A stretch of 64,000 nucleotides of DNA, taken from positions 24,975 through 88,974 of IMG/VR virus record IMGVR_UViG_3300025154_000064. One strand, written 5' to 3'. Every line of letters begins with the position of its first letter. The first letter of the stretch is position 1. Of this stretch, positions 1-9,800 are shown in pieces. The DNA is from a virus. The notes beneath the pieces are model-generated. The model was given only the letters and a program-made list of their open reading frames with translations. It did not search any database and had not been told where the DNA came from. The position numbers were made by a program, and so were the translations under genes.

Positions 1-686
1 CAATCTCTGGTGGCTTCCGAGAAATCACGCCTTTCACTATGGCATTGGCTCGTGGCCTTGATCCTTCGGCAGCTCTTGCGGCAACTGCTTCCTACGTTTG
101 TAAAAAATCTACCGCAGGAACCACGGACGCTACGAAGGTTATTGATGTATCCGGAACGCCTGTAACGGATGAATACCTGGTAGCCTTTACAGGTGCAACA
201 GCAGGCAGTATTTATGGCCGGAAAGGTGGTCTCGTTCACACCTTCTCTGCGCTTACTGCTATGACTCAGGCGGGTGGACTGTTCACAATTCCGGCGAGTT
301 TCTTCACAGGCACCTGGGCATCAGGTGATGTTTACGTTTTCAGGACCACGAAGGCGGCTACTGCCGGCGATGCTTACCCCGGGGATCCTGACGACTGGGA
401 AGTGGATGAGCCTTCCATCGGTTTTGGTGGTTTGGTGTCGCCGGCAGATCTTCGGATAGAGGGCGTTTATACTTATCCTGACGGCCTAAAGCAAATGGTG
501 TTTGTATTTCCCCGCGGCCAGATCTCAGCTTCGATCGACGTGGACTTCGCGGAGCAGGACCCTGCAGCGATTCCGGTTCAGTTTGAGTCAAAAACCGCAA
601 GCTCTCAGAATGTTGCTGGCAATGCTGTGTGGAACAGCATGCCGCTTGGTCACGTTAAATGGGGTGTTGGTATAGCCGCTGCGTAA
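1..686 (+). CDS. Major tail tube protein, 5' end cut by window
   Basis: The reading frame is open from the window edge (frame from base 3) through the ATG at 39 to a TAA at 686, so the gene probably starts upstream. At least 228 codons are visible. The C-terminal part (residues about 150-215 counted from the internal ATG) has the pattern common in siphophage tail tube proteins: a short IFPRAQ-like segment (VFPRGQIS), an acidic strand and a final NAVWNSMPLGHV. It is followed directly by a chaperone-like gene and a tape measure, the standard order. Function as the polymerising tail tube is inferred from this order and the C-terminal pattern. Confidence 0.7.
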   Translation, partial: ISGGFREITPFTMALARGLDPSAALAATASYVCKKSTAGTTDATKVIDVSGTPVTDEYLVAFTGATAGSIYGRKGGLVHTFSALTAMTQAGGLFTIPASFFTGTWASGDVYVFRTTKAATAGDAYPGDPDDWEVDEPSIGFGGLVSPADLRIEGVYTYPDGLKQMVFVFPRGQISASIDVDFAEQDPAAIPVQFESKTASSQNVAGNAVWNSMPLGHVKWGVGIAAA

Positions 687-695
687 GGGGGAAAT

Positions 696-1172
696 ATGAG
701 TGACCTTGAAAAATTGATTGGGCCAAAGCCTGAGAAGGTAATAATCGGGATTCGTGAGTTCGAGGAACTTAAGATTTGGCCGCTGTCAATGGCAGACCAG
801 CTGGAAGTCGGTAAGCTTTTTGACGAAGCTCTTATGGCTATTCTCAATGAAGTCAGCGACAATTTTACTCTGATCGTCACCGTGAAGAAAATCGTCTTCG
901 ATAACATTCACATCATTATCCAGAAGGCGACGGACTTTGACACTGAGGCCAAGGCGAAAAAGGCGCTGGGCAAAATAACAAACGATCAATTCGTTGAGAT
1001 TTGCGAAAAGATTTACAAGATGAATTTTGAGAAAATCTCAAAAAACGTGTTGAGCCTCCTCGGAAGGGTGAACTTATTGGATACGGGGAGGCCATCACCT
1101 ACGTCGTTGAACGATACCCAAGATACGGAATCGAGCACTTCACAAAACTCGGTTACCGAGAAGGTGGCTTAA
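696..1172 (+). CDS. Tail assembly chaperone (lambda gpG-like)
   Basis: This 158-aa gene sits between the tail tube and tape measure genes, the fixed place of the G/T chaperones in long-tailed phages. It is largely helical and charged. The in-frame tail after residue 116 is Ser/Thr-rich and low in complexity, while the -1 frame from base 1031 reads as ordinary protein. It has a ribosome site (GGGGGAAAT) just before ATG 696. Its likely role is to coat the tape measure protein before tube polymerisation. The family is diverse in sequence, so the call rests mainly on position and frameshift architecture. Confidence 0.75.
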   Translation: MSDLEKLIGPKPEKVIIGIREFEELKIWPLSMADQLEVGKLFDEALMAILNEVSDNFTLIVTVKKIVFDNIHIIIQKATDFDTEAKAKKALGKITNDQFVEICEKIYKMNFEKISKNVLSLLGRVNLLDTGRPSPTSLNDTQDTESSTSQNSVTEKVA

Positions 1173-1420
1173 CGCTCGATCAAATGTCGGTCCTGTTCAA
1201 CCATGCACAGGACCGACAGTCAAAAGAAATTAGGCTTATGGCCGAAATTCATGGCGTGAAATTTAAGTCCAGCAGTGGTGCAGCATCCAGCACAAAGACA
1301 GAGGTTTTCGAATACAACGGTGATCCTGAATCGGTAAAGCACCTGTCGGAAGAGCAACGCAAAGCGATGACAGACCGGCTACTCGGAAAACACACAAAGG
1401 CGTTTAAGAAACATGGGTGA
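1031..1420 (+). CDS. Frameshift extension of tail chaperone (lambda T-like)
   Basis: The -1 frame is open from 1031 (stop just before, at 1028-1030) to TGA 1420. Read from the slip site it gives protein-like sequence (GYGEAITYVVERYPRYG, then HFTKLGYREGG) that leads into the ORF whose first ATG is 1184. That ATG has no ribosome site, so independent initiation is unlikely. The GT fusion would have about 240 residues, and the T part ends inside the start of the tape measure gene (8-bp overlap), as in lambda-like phages. Confidence 0.7.
   Translation, partial: ENLKKRVEPPRKGELIGYGEAITYVVERYPRYGIEHFTKLGYREGGLTLDQMSVLFNHAQDRQSKEIRLMAEIHGVKFKSSSGAASSTKTEVFEYNGDPESVKHLSEEQRKAMTDRLLGKHTKAFKKHG
1040..1046 (+). 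promoter_or_regulatory. Programmed -1 frameshift slippery site
   Basis: The heptamer A AAA AAC is in the correct phase relative to the 696 frame (codons tca aaa aac). A -1 slip here enters an open frame that continues to 1420. A_AAA_AAC is a canonical X_XXY_YYZ slippery sequence. Confidence 0.75.
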
Positions 1421-4400
1421 TAAAGTACAAGAACTCGGCACTCGCTTTACCGGAGATATTAAAGACATATCTGAGAAGGTTAGACAGCTCATGGCGCTGC
1501 TCAACCAGCTCGATACGTACAGCCGGACTTCTTCGAGCATCCTTGGCCAGGTTACCCAAAAAGCTATCGCACTTAACGGTGCGATAGCGAAAACGCCTGT
1601 TGCCAAAAACTTCGCGCAGAACAAGGTGATGCTTTCTGAGTTCCAGCTTGCCTTGGGCGGTGCCACAAACGAGTCCAAGAAGTTTCAGGCTGCGCTTACC
1701 ACCCTCGGAGAAGGCAAAACCGGAATTGCGCTGAAAACCATTAAGTCGCAGTTAGAGCAAGTCGAAAGGGCTATTGTTAAAACGGCCCAAAAAATGAAAA
1801 TGCTCGGCCAGGATGGTGAGAAGTTCTTTAACGAAACAGACCGCATAAAGGCTTTCAACGACGCTCTGGCCGGCAAAACCCGGGCAACTGCGACAACCAC
1901 CCGAACACCAGTCGAACCGAAGGCACCTTCAGGCTTTCTTGACCAGATCAAAAATGCCGCAAGGGTGACACTTGCTTATGGTCTTGTTGGCTCTGCTATT
2001 GGCTCGGTAGCTATGGCTGCCAAGGCTGGTGTCGGGAATATCGTTGAGTTTGACCAGGCGCTACATAACCTTCAAGCCATTACCGAAGCGACCAACGACG
2101 AGACATCGGTGATGGGTAACCGAATCAAGCAGATCGCATCTGATACCAAATATACAGCACAACAGGTTTCAGATGGAATGACACTTCTTGGCCAGGCCGG
2201 CCTTGACGCCGCTCAGGCGACCGCTGTCATCGGCCCGGCCGCTACGTTGGCGACCGGTACCCTCAGCAAAATGGAAGAGACTGTTGATCTCCTGAGCACC
2301 ACGTTGGTGGCTTTCAAGATGGATGCGGCAGAGGCTGGCCGGGTGACTGACGTCATGGCCGCAGCAGTTAATAAGTCGAAGCTTACGATTGAACAGCTCC
2401 GGACGGTTTTCAACTATGTTGGTTCTTCGGCGCACATGATTGGAATGTCTATTGAAGAACTGGCTGCATCCACGATGGTTCTTGCAAATACCGGTCTGAG
2501 AGCGTCAACAATCGGTACCGGATTGCGGCAGGTTCTTGCGAAGCTTCTATCCCCAAGTGAAAAATTAAGAGAATCGTTTGAGGCCCATAGCATATCTCTT
2601 GATGCTGTGAATCCAAAGGTCGTTGGTTTCCAACAAGCCATGAAGAACATGATCCCTATCCTGTGGGATGTAAAGAAAAATACTGTCGATATGTCTAAGG
2701 CCTATGAGCTGTTTGAGCTTCGTGGTGCCCAGGCAGCGGCCGTCCTTGTGGAATCGTTTGCCGGCGGACGATTTAAGCAGGCGTTTGAAGATACTTTAGA
2801 GATCGGATCAGCAGCAGAGATGGCAGCTAAGCAGTCTGAAGGACTTGGCGTCATGTGGGACAACCTTGTTGCGAAGGCTGGCGTGCTGGCTATCGCTTTG
2901 GGGGATCTTGGTGTTGTCGGTGCGATGAAAGGCGTTATAAGTGTAGCAGGCCTGCTTACAGATGTTATGACAGATATGGCGAGTGTGACCGCCGATGCTT
3001 TTGACTCGCTCTTTAATTCTACTGAAAGGCAAAAGAGGCTTGCAGGAGAGCAGGTAGTAGAAAACAAGGCCGTTGTTGGGTCTCTCAAAGTTTATATCGA
3101 AGCGCTGAAGGTAACACAGAAAGAGGTCGGGACAAACAATCAGGTTTCGACTGCTCATTTGTCTATTCTGAAGAGGCTTAAGGCTGATCATCCAGAGCTG
3201 GCCGACAAGATTGATTTAACAAAGGTTTCATTTAACAGTCTTGGAACTGTCATCGCGTCAGTAAACAGGCTGATGGATGAGCACAACCAAAAGACAATGG
3301 AAGGCCGGCTCAAGAAAATATCTCTCGCAGAGTCTGCGAGAGCAGAGCTTGATAATTTAAAGGCTGAGGCAGAAAAGACGAAGGCAACTATTGCAGCGTT
3401 AAAACCTGTTTCATCTGCAAAAGGCCAGGGCCAAAACGAAATAAATAAGTCGCGAGAGATGGACATAAAATATCTTGAAGCGCACCTAAAAGATATAGAA
3501 GACAAGATAAAGCTGTCAACAAAATCAATTGATGAAACCGTTTCAGAGTGGTCTGCGGAAATAGCAAACGCACTTAAAGGGTCAGAATCGCCATCAATGG
3601 ATATAGTCGATACCATGATAGGCAACATGATTCGACTCGGTAAAGTTTCAGAGGAAACTGGAAAAAAGATTCGTGAAAATGTCACAGCGAAACTCAAAGC
3701 TGTGGCGGTTGACCTCGACACCAGCAAGTTCACCACCAGAATAAAAACCATGGGGAAAGACTTCGACGCCGTCTTTAAAACGCTTGACCCGAGCAAGAAG
3801 CTCGATTTCGTCGAAAAGTTTGGTGCTCTGGAAAAGAAAATAGCCAATATCAGAAAAACTTATGCGAACACGGACATCCCGGGAGAGGACGTAGAAGCTG
3901 ACATAGCCGCCAAGAAGAAAGCTTTTCTTGAAGAATACCTCAAGAAAGAAGCCGATTCCAGTCAAAAGGTGGTGGACAACGCCAGCCAGGAAGCGCAGAA
4001 GCGAATCCAGATCCAGGAATACTATTATGCAACGGTCGCAAGGCTAACATCAGATGAGCATGAAAAGCTTGAGCAAGAGCGTTTGAAGGAAAGCGAGTCG
4101 ATCAAGAAGCAGTACGAAGAGGCCATCGCCATGGCCAATAAGACCGGTGAAGACAAAGCCGCTATCAAGGCAAAATATGATAACCTTCAAGATCAAAATA
4201 CCAAATTCTATACGCAGAAAGGTTACGACCTTGATCAGAAAAAATCGCTTGAATTGTTGGATATTGAGATCATCAAGAGGAAGCAACTCGCGGAACAGAA
4301 AAAACGTGACACCTTAGACGACTCTGGCGGATTGGCCACTATTAAAGCGAACGAAGCGAAGGTGACGATTGAGAGCCTTGAACAGGAAATGCGTATCCGG

Positions 4401-5285
4401 AAGGACTTCCGGGATAAGACCATCGCTAATTACAAGGAAGGTTCGAATGATGCCATCGCAGCTGAGAAGGCCTATCAGGCAGCCGTTCTTAAGGTTGGCG
4501 AGGCTATCACGGATGAGGATGAGCGCCAACATGCGCTAAGGGTGCAGCAGACCGTAAAAGAGCTTAAAATGAAGCTGAAGATGGTGCAGGAATACTCGGT
4601 TGAATATTACCGGATCATGGAGGAGCTTCGTAAGCTTGATGAGATAGAGCCGATATCGGATGAAGAACGCCTCGCCGGATCGCTTGACTGGGTGGATGGC
4701 ATTAGGCTCGGGTTGATCCGTTCCGCAAAAGAGCAGAAAACCCAAGCGCAACACATTGCTGATATCTGGCAGAACGCAACGAATGCGATAGGCGATGGAT
4801 TCGGGACGCTTTTTGAGGATGTTCTGGTTGGGAAGGTTAAGAGCGCCGGTGACTATATCGTCAGCTTTTTAAGCTCTGTGGCCAAGTCGGTCAACAACGT
4901 TCTGGCCAACGCTATTGGTCAGGGGATAGCGACTACCATAGGCGGGATGTTTTCTGGCGGAAGTGCCGGCCAGAGCCCTTATGACTCTGGGATAGCCATG
5001 GCGCAGGGTGGATGGATAACCGAGCCAATCGTCGGCCGCGGTATCAACACCGGCAAGAGGTATACTCTCGGAGAGCGCGGCCCAGAGCTGGTCACGCCAG
5101 CCGGCCAAGTGCGGCCGGATTCATTCCCGCCGAGTGTTTCAGTCATAATAAACAATAACACAGGATCAAACATGAAAAGCCAGCAATCAAATGCCAGGTT
5201 TGATGGTCAACAGTGGGTTGTAACAACGCTGATTGATGCTATAGATCGAAATGTTAACGGCATAAGAGGCATGCTTGGCGGATAA
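1413..5285 (+). CDS. Tail tape measure protein
   Basis: At 1290 aa this is by far the longest gene of the proximal tail module. Residues about 200-400 match the phage-minor-tail (TP901-type) core: a hydrophobic stretch, GNIVEFDQALHNLQAI, many Ala/Gly-rich helices and the GTGLRQVL motif. Residues 600-1000 are long charged coiled-coil. The C-terminus carries the lambda gpH-like sequence GGWITEPIVGRG followed by GERGPELV. The protein spans the tail lumen and sets its length, predicted around 190 nm if about 1.5 Angstrom per residue applies. Confidence 0.93.
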   Translation: MGDKVQELGTRFTGDIKDISEKVRQLMALLNQLDTYSRTSSSILGQVTQKAIALNGAIAKTPVAKNFAQNKVMLSEFQLALGGATNESKKFQAALTTLGEGKTGIALKTIKSQLEQVERAIVKTAQKMKMLGQDGEKFFNETDRIKAFNDALAGKTRATATTTRTPVEPKAPSGFLDQIKNAARVTLAYGLVGSAIGSVAMAAKAGVGNIVEFDQALHNLQAITEATNDETSVMGNRIKQIASDTKYTAQQVSDGMTLLGQAGLDAAQATAVIGPAATLATGTLSKMEETVDLLSTTLVAFKMDAAEAGRVTDVMAAAVNKSKLTIEQLRTVFNYVGSSAHMIGMSIEELAASTMVLANTGLRASTIGTGLRQVLAKLLSPSEKLRESFEAHSISLDAVNPKVVGFQQAMKNMIPILWDVKKNTVDMSKAYELFELRGAQAAAVLVESFAGGRFKQAFEDTLEIGSAAEMAAKQSEGLGVMWDNLVAKAGVLAIALGDLGVVGAMKGVISVAGLLTDVMTDMASVTADAFDSLFNSTERQKRLAGEQVVENKAVVGSLKVYIEALKVTQKEVGTNNQVSTAHLSILKRLKADHPELADKIDLTKVSFNSLGTVIASVNRLMDEHNQKTMEGRLKKISLAESARAELDNLKAEAEKTKATIAALKPVSSAKGQGQNEINKSREMDIKYLEAHLKDIEDKIKLSTKSIDETVSEWSAEIANALKGSESPSMDIVDTMIGNMIRLGKVSEETGKKIRENVTAKLKAVAVDLDTSKFTTRIKTMGKDFDAVFKTLDPSKKLDFVEKFGALEKKIANIRKTYANTDIPGEDVEADIAAKKKAFLEEYLKKEADSSQKVVDNASQEAQKRIQIQEYYYATVARLTSDEHEKLEQERLKESESIKKQYEEAIAMANKTGEDKAAIKAKYDNLQDQNTKFYTQKGYDLDQKKSLELLDIEIIKRKQLAEQKKRDTLDDSGGLATIKANEAKVTIESLEQEMRIRKDFRDKTIANYKEGSNDAIAAEKAYQAAVLKVGEAITDEDERQHALRVQQTVKELKMKLKMVQEYSVEYYRIMEELRKLDEIEPISDEERLAGSLDWVDGIRLGLIRSAKEQKTQAQHIADIWQNATNAIGDGFGTLFEDVLVGKVKSAGDYIVSFLSSVAKSVNNVLANAIGQGIATTIGGMFSGGSAGQSPYDSGIAMAQGGWITEPIVGRGINTGKRYTLGERGPELVTPAGQVRPDSFPPSVSVIINNNTGSNMKSQQSNARFDGQQWVVTTLIDAIDRNVNGIRGMLGG

Positions 5286-5319
5286 AAAGTGTTGCAAAAT
5301 TCAAAAATAAATTATATGC

Positions 5320-5346
5320 AGGACAAAATTGAATTAAGTTTGTCCT
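5320..5346 (+). promoter_or_regulatory. Small hairpin sharing GGACAAA with the next one
   Basis: AGGACAAA (5320-5327) pairs with TTTGTCCT (5339-5346) around an 11-nt loop. The GGACAAA segment recurs in the left arm of the larger hairpin at 5354-5426, so alternative pairings are possible. The loop also contains AAAATTGAATT (5324-5334), an 11-mer shared with the repressor-region operators at 25049 and 62735. Confidence 0.5.
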
Positions 5347-5353
5347 GGCTGGC

Positions 5354-5426
5354 CACCTTGGACAAAAAAAATAGGGTATGATCGGGGTATCCATTTACTG
5401 ATCATACCTTTTTTTTGTCCAAGGTG
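5354..5426 (+). promoter_or_regulatory. Long hairpin burying the ribosome site of the next gene
   Basis: The stem has 27 pairs: 5354-5363 with 5417-5426, the A8 run 5364-5371 with the T8 run 5409-5416, and 5375-5383 with 5400-5408. It has one 3-nt bulge (5372-5374) and a 16-nt loop. The right arm includes AAGGTG (5421-5426), the Shine-Dalgarno of ATG 5431. It is either an attenuator/terminator limiting read-through into the tail-tip genes, or a translational gate. Confidence 0.7.
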
Positions 5427-5430
5427 ACTT

Positions 5431-5778
5431 ATGGCAGATGTAAATTGGCCCACCATAGAAGCACCCCATCCGGATCTCTTTTCCCAGAAGCTTATTAAAC
5501 CAAAGCACAAGACCGAGACCAGCAATGGCCGGCTGATTACCCGGGCCAAGTTCACTGGCTTCCGGTGGGAGTTTACTTTGGGTTGGGATATGATTTCAGA
5601 CAGCGATTACGAAGACCTTTATGAGTTCTTTGATTCAATGGGTGGTGGCGTATTTAATTGGACACACATCAAAACCGGTGTGGTTTATGAATGTGTCTTC
5701 CTTGACGACGAAATGCCGGAGGCCAAACCTTTTCATCTGCATTGGGAACTCAAAGGTCTAAGGATAGGTGAAAGATAA
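5431..5778 (+). CDS. Minor tail protein (lambda gpM-like)
   Basis: A 115-aa protein between the tape measure and the L-like gene, the place of lambda M. Residues 40-75 (WEFTLGWDMISDSDYEDLYEFF) and the C-terminal WELKGLRIGER resemble short beta-rich distal-tail proteins. The ribosome site AAGGTG lies in the hairpin just upstream. The gene abuts the next one (TAA then ATG 5779). Expected role: part of the tail tip that ends the tube. The assignment is by position plus general pattern. Confidence 0.6.
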   Translation: MADVNWPTIEAPHPDLFSQKLIKPKHKTETSNGRLITRAKFTGFRWEFTLGWDMISDSDYEDLYEFFDSMGGGVFNWTHIKTGVVYECVFLDDEMPEAKPFHLHWELKGLRIGER

Positions 5779-6420
5779 ATGCTTCCTCTCGGAACGAATT
5801 ACCTTAAGGCCAAGAACAAGTTGTCGGATGACAACGCCTGGATTGTTCTGCTTCAGATTGATTTTGAAGATGAGACCTTGAGGCTATGCGCGAACAATCA
5901 GGATATCATATGGAACGGTGAAGAGTGGATCGCGTTCCCCTTCTCTCTTGACGTTATCAAAGATGCCACCAAGGATGAAGTCCCAAAGGTGGTCGTTAGG
6001 GTCGCCAACGTAAACCAGGCAGTCCAATACCATGTTGAACAGTATGCCGGCGGTGTCGGATCAGATGTGACCGTCCGGGTGATCTACACCGGTGACCTTG
6101 ATGAGGTCGTGAAGATACCGACGTTTAAATTCAAGGTTTCTGGGTGCCGGTGTGACGCCGTTTGGGCCACTTTTGAGTTGGGAGCCTCCTCTCCCTACTT
6201 GAGTCCTGATCCAAGGGATCGTATCCTGAAGAACTTTTGCCGGTTTCGGTTCCCGCATAGTTCAGACCCGCGGTGCCCTTATACAGGGACCGTATACACC
6301 TCGTGCAATAAAACCCTGTCTGATTGCAAACTCAGAAACGATGATGCGCTAACTGATAAACAGGATTCAAAATACTACGGCGGGTTCCCGTCGATGGGGT
6401 CCTATGCCATCTACCTTTGA
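5779..6420 (+). CDS. Minor tail protein L-like, four C-terminal cysteines
   Basis: A 213-aa protein in the lambda L position. The N-terminal two thirds read as the L/DUF2163-type domain (LQIDFEDETLRLCANNQ, then WIAFPFSLDVIKD). The C-terminal domain has four cysteines in the order NFC, PRCPYTG, TSCNKT and DCKL. In lambda gpL equivalent cysteines hold an iron-sulfur cluster (established for gpL), so the same is likely here. The gene overlaps the next one by 17 bases, indicating translational coupling. Confidence 0.75.
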   Translation: MLPLGTNYLKAKNKLSDDNAWIVLLQIDFEDETLRLCANNQDIIWNGEEWIAFPFSLDVIKDATKDEVPKVVVRVANVNQAVQYHVEQYAGGVGSDVTVRVIYTGDLDEVVKIPTFKFKVSGCRCDAVWATFELGASSPYLSPDPRDRILKNFCRFRFPHSSDPRCPYTGTVYTSCNKTLSDCKLRNDDALTDKQDSKYYGGFPSMGSYAIYL

Positions 6421-6805
6421 TCATAGCAAATTCATTTTGGTTCCTTTTAAGCCTGGTGGCCGGGACTTTTCCGGCGCCGATTGCTGGGGTCTGGCCATGC
6501 TGGTCTACAAGGATTTTGGCATCGACCTTCCGGATTTCAGAATCGCTTGCGAGGAAAGTCTCAAAATTGATTTCGCTGTTTCAGAGCAGAGGAAGACCTG
6601 GGCCCGGCTGGCAGAACCGGTGGCGCCGTGCGTTGTGGTGATCCGGATGAGCAACAAGTACCCTCGGGTGTGCAATCACCTGGGGGTTTATGTCGGCGCC
6701 GGCAAGTTTGTCCATACATTAAAAAAGCAGGGGTCTTCGGTTGTACGTATAGACCATCCCTATTTTAGCCAGAAGATTGAAGGGTATTATGAATTTCGAA
6801 AATGA
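6404..6805 (+). CDS. Tail-associated NlpC/P60 peptidase (gpK-like)
   Basis: A 133-aa NlpC/P60 cysteine peptidase. Cys27 lies in GADCWGL, the catalytic His92 in NHLGVYVG and a third polar residue, His104, in KFVHT, in the family order. It sits between L-like and J-like genes, as lambda K does, but lacks the N-terminal JAMM domain of gpK. It probably opens peptidoglycan during DNA entry or acts in tail assembly. Confidence 0.85.
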   Translation: MPSTFDHSKFILVPFKPGGRDFSGADCWGLAMLVYKDFGIDLPDFRIACEESLKIDFAVSEQRKTWARLAEPVAPCVVVIRMSNKYPRVCNHLGVYVGAGKFVHTLKKQGSSVVRIDHPYFSQKIEGYYEFRK

Positions 6806-9800
6806 AGTCCTTGTGACATTTGTCCGTAACCCGTGGGAACCCTACACCTCAAGGGTTGTATCCGCCGTCCCGTTTGTCCCCGGGAAATCCATAATGGATT
6901 ATTCCGTTGATGCCGGTGAAGTTCCGGTTGGATATGAGATCGTTGCCAGCCTGAATGGAAAGGTTGTCGATGACGTCGAACAAGTGGTCTTGTGCCCGGG
7001 GTGCGGGATTGTCTTTTGCGCTATTCCAATGGGTGGGGATTCCGGGAAGCAGATTCTGAGGATTGTCGCAGCTATTGTTGTTACGGTTATTGCTTATGTT
7101 TATGGCGGTCCACTTGGTGGTGCTGTCGGAAACGCTTTCGGTGCAACATGGTCGGCTGGAACGGCTGCTATTGTCGGTGGATCGATGATTGCTGTAGCCG
7201 GCGGAATCCTTATAAATGTAGCGCTTCCAATGCAATCAGGCAAGGTCTCAGGCCTTCTTGACGGCGACTGGGCCAAATCAAACAACTATGGCTGGTCAAA
7301 CCCGACAAATGCGCTTGAAGAGGGTGTTGTTCTTCCCAGCCTGATCGGGACCCGCCGGTTCGCGCCGCCGCTTTTACGGTGGTACCGGTACATGGCTGAG
7401 GATGAATTCTCACAGCAACGGATTCGGCTGCAGTATGCTCTCGCAGACGACTTATTAAAGCCCATAACAGAAGAAGATATTTTTATAAATGGTGACCCCA
7501 TTATATCTTTTTACTCTAAGGATTATGTCGTTGATGCTGTCGAAGATACAGAATATTCCATAATCGTAACACTCCCAGAGAACAAAACTGTCATATTGAA
7601 TTGGGGCGATGGTTCGCCAGAGGTGACGCTTGATGAGCCGATGCAAAGCGTCTCTGTTTTGCATACCTACGCTTCAACAGACACTTTTATTCTAACCATA
7701 TCTGGTAATTATAAAGATATGGAAATAGACACAAACACCCTTCCGGTTACCGAAGAAAAACAATCTACAGCGGCATTTCACCAGACTCTTGGCGATGATT
7801 CCGAAACATACTCTTGCCCCTGGTTCAATGACTCAATCGTTGAAAATGCTTTCCCTGCTGTTGAAATCAAAGATTCCACAAGGTCTTTCGAGGCAAAATA
7901 TAAATTTTCAGGTGGCTCAAGAGTTCTTTATAACTTCGTTGTCACGCGAACCACTGGCCAGCCATCAACAATGTTGTTCTTAGAATTCTTTTTCGGAAAA
8001 GGACTTTACAGCATTGTCGATGATACCACTCACCGAGGGTACACAGCTGATTGGCGAGACATGGGTACCAGGACTAAAAAGGTGCCGTGCTATGATTATT
8101 TTATTAAAGTCAGGTACAGGAAGGTCGGAACTGAACCATGGACAACTATTGATCTACCCAAAGTTGCTCCGCCAACAACCTTTGAGACGCCATTCAGGGT
8201 CGCATATTCAATTACCGATTTAGAGCTGTCAAATTATGAAATCCAATATATGGGGGACTATTTAGACATAGATGAACGGGCTTATGGCTCTATTATATTG
8301 GAAAAACTTTGTGGTTATACAAGCATTACGGGCGCTCAAACCTTTTCTACGAACGGTTCTGATGTAACCAAGGTAGGCCTCGGTCTCATAATGCCAAATG
8401 GTATTTATCATCTCAAGACGGATGGCACTAAAGAGAATCATTCCATAACGGTAAACGTAGATGCCAGGGCATATGGAACGACACCTTGGCTTTACAGTAA
8501 AACAAAAACCTTTAGTGATGCAACAGCCAGCGCTCTCAGGGCGATCGTTGTTTTCGAGAACTTGCCTCCAGACAAGTATGAATTAAGAGCTTACATAAGC
8601 GGCGTTGTCGAAGAAGATATCCAATATGTAGCGATGCTTTATGCCGAATTTCTTCAAGAGGGAACGAACGACATAATGATTCACCGTGGTGTATCGGTCC
8701 TTTCTCTCGAATTTTTGGCCACCGAAAAGCTCAATTCGATGCCCCTCGTTGAGGTCAAGGCCACTTGCGATGATTATGTAGAAAACCGGCTTTCAACCAA
8801 TCCGGCCTGGGCGGCGTATTACCGGCTGATTGATAAACATGGTGTCATGGCGGAAGATATCCTCTTTGACGAATTCGAATCGTGGGCCGAAACTTGCGAC
8901 GCCGAAGGATATAAAATAGGTCTTTATCTTGATACCCAGTTTAACCTTCATGACGTTCTTGGCCAAATCGGTATGGCTGGCAAGGCGTCGGTAATCCGCC
9001 GCGGCACGAAATGGGGGGTTATTCAGGATGCTGTCGCTACGCCTGTTCAGATGTTTTCAATGGAAAACATCACCATGGACTCTTTCGAGGAAACCTTTCT
9101 TAGCGCAGACGAAAAAGCGAATACAATCCTTGCGTGGTATTTTGATGAGGAAAACGATTATAGAAGAACATCCATTGAGGTTAGGGACCCAAGCGTCAAT
9201 AGTTTAGATGCGATCAAGAAGGTTGAGGTGTCCCTGTATGGCGTTACCAACAAGGCTCAGGCTGTAAAGATAGCCGTTTCACTCTTGAATCATACTCGGC
9301 TGGTGAATCGCACGGTGTCTTGGCTTGCAGATGTGGACGCGATAGCCTGCCAGGTCGGTGACGTTGTTTACTTCCAGCATGAGGTCCCCATGTGGGGGCA
9401 CGCCGCCGGACGTGTTGTCTCTTCAACGCTAAATTCTGTCACGATAGACAGGCCTTCTGATTATTCCGGTGAAATCGATGGCGTTTCGATATCGACCTTT
9501 ACTTTCAAGATTTTTGTTCGGCACCAGGAACCCAATACCAGTGGCGAATATGATTCTATCGAGATTTTCAATATCGTAAACCCATACCCTAACGATGATG
9601 TCGTAACATATACCCTGCAAAGTCCCGCTGTTTGGTCGAGGCTTCCTGAAAAAGACAGCATCGTTTCCATTGGTCGCATCACCGGGACAGAGCAGAGCAC
9701 CGGGAATATCAGGACCAGTGTTAAAAAATTTCGCGTTCTCAATATAGAGCGATACGAAGACCAAACCTTCAAGATTACGGCCTTGGAATATTACGATGAT

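Noticed and set aside
1184-1420. An independent gene starting at ATG 1184
   Set aside because: No ribosome site, and the frame is continuous upstream to the slip site.
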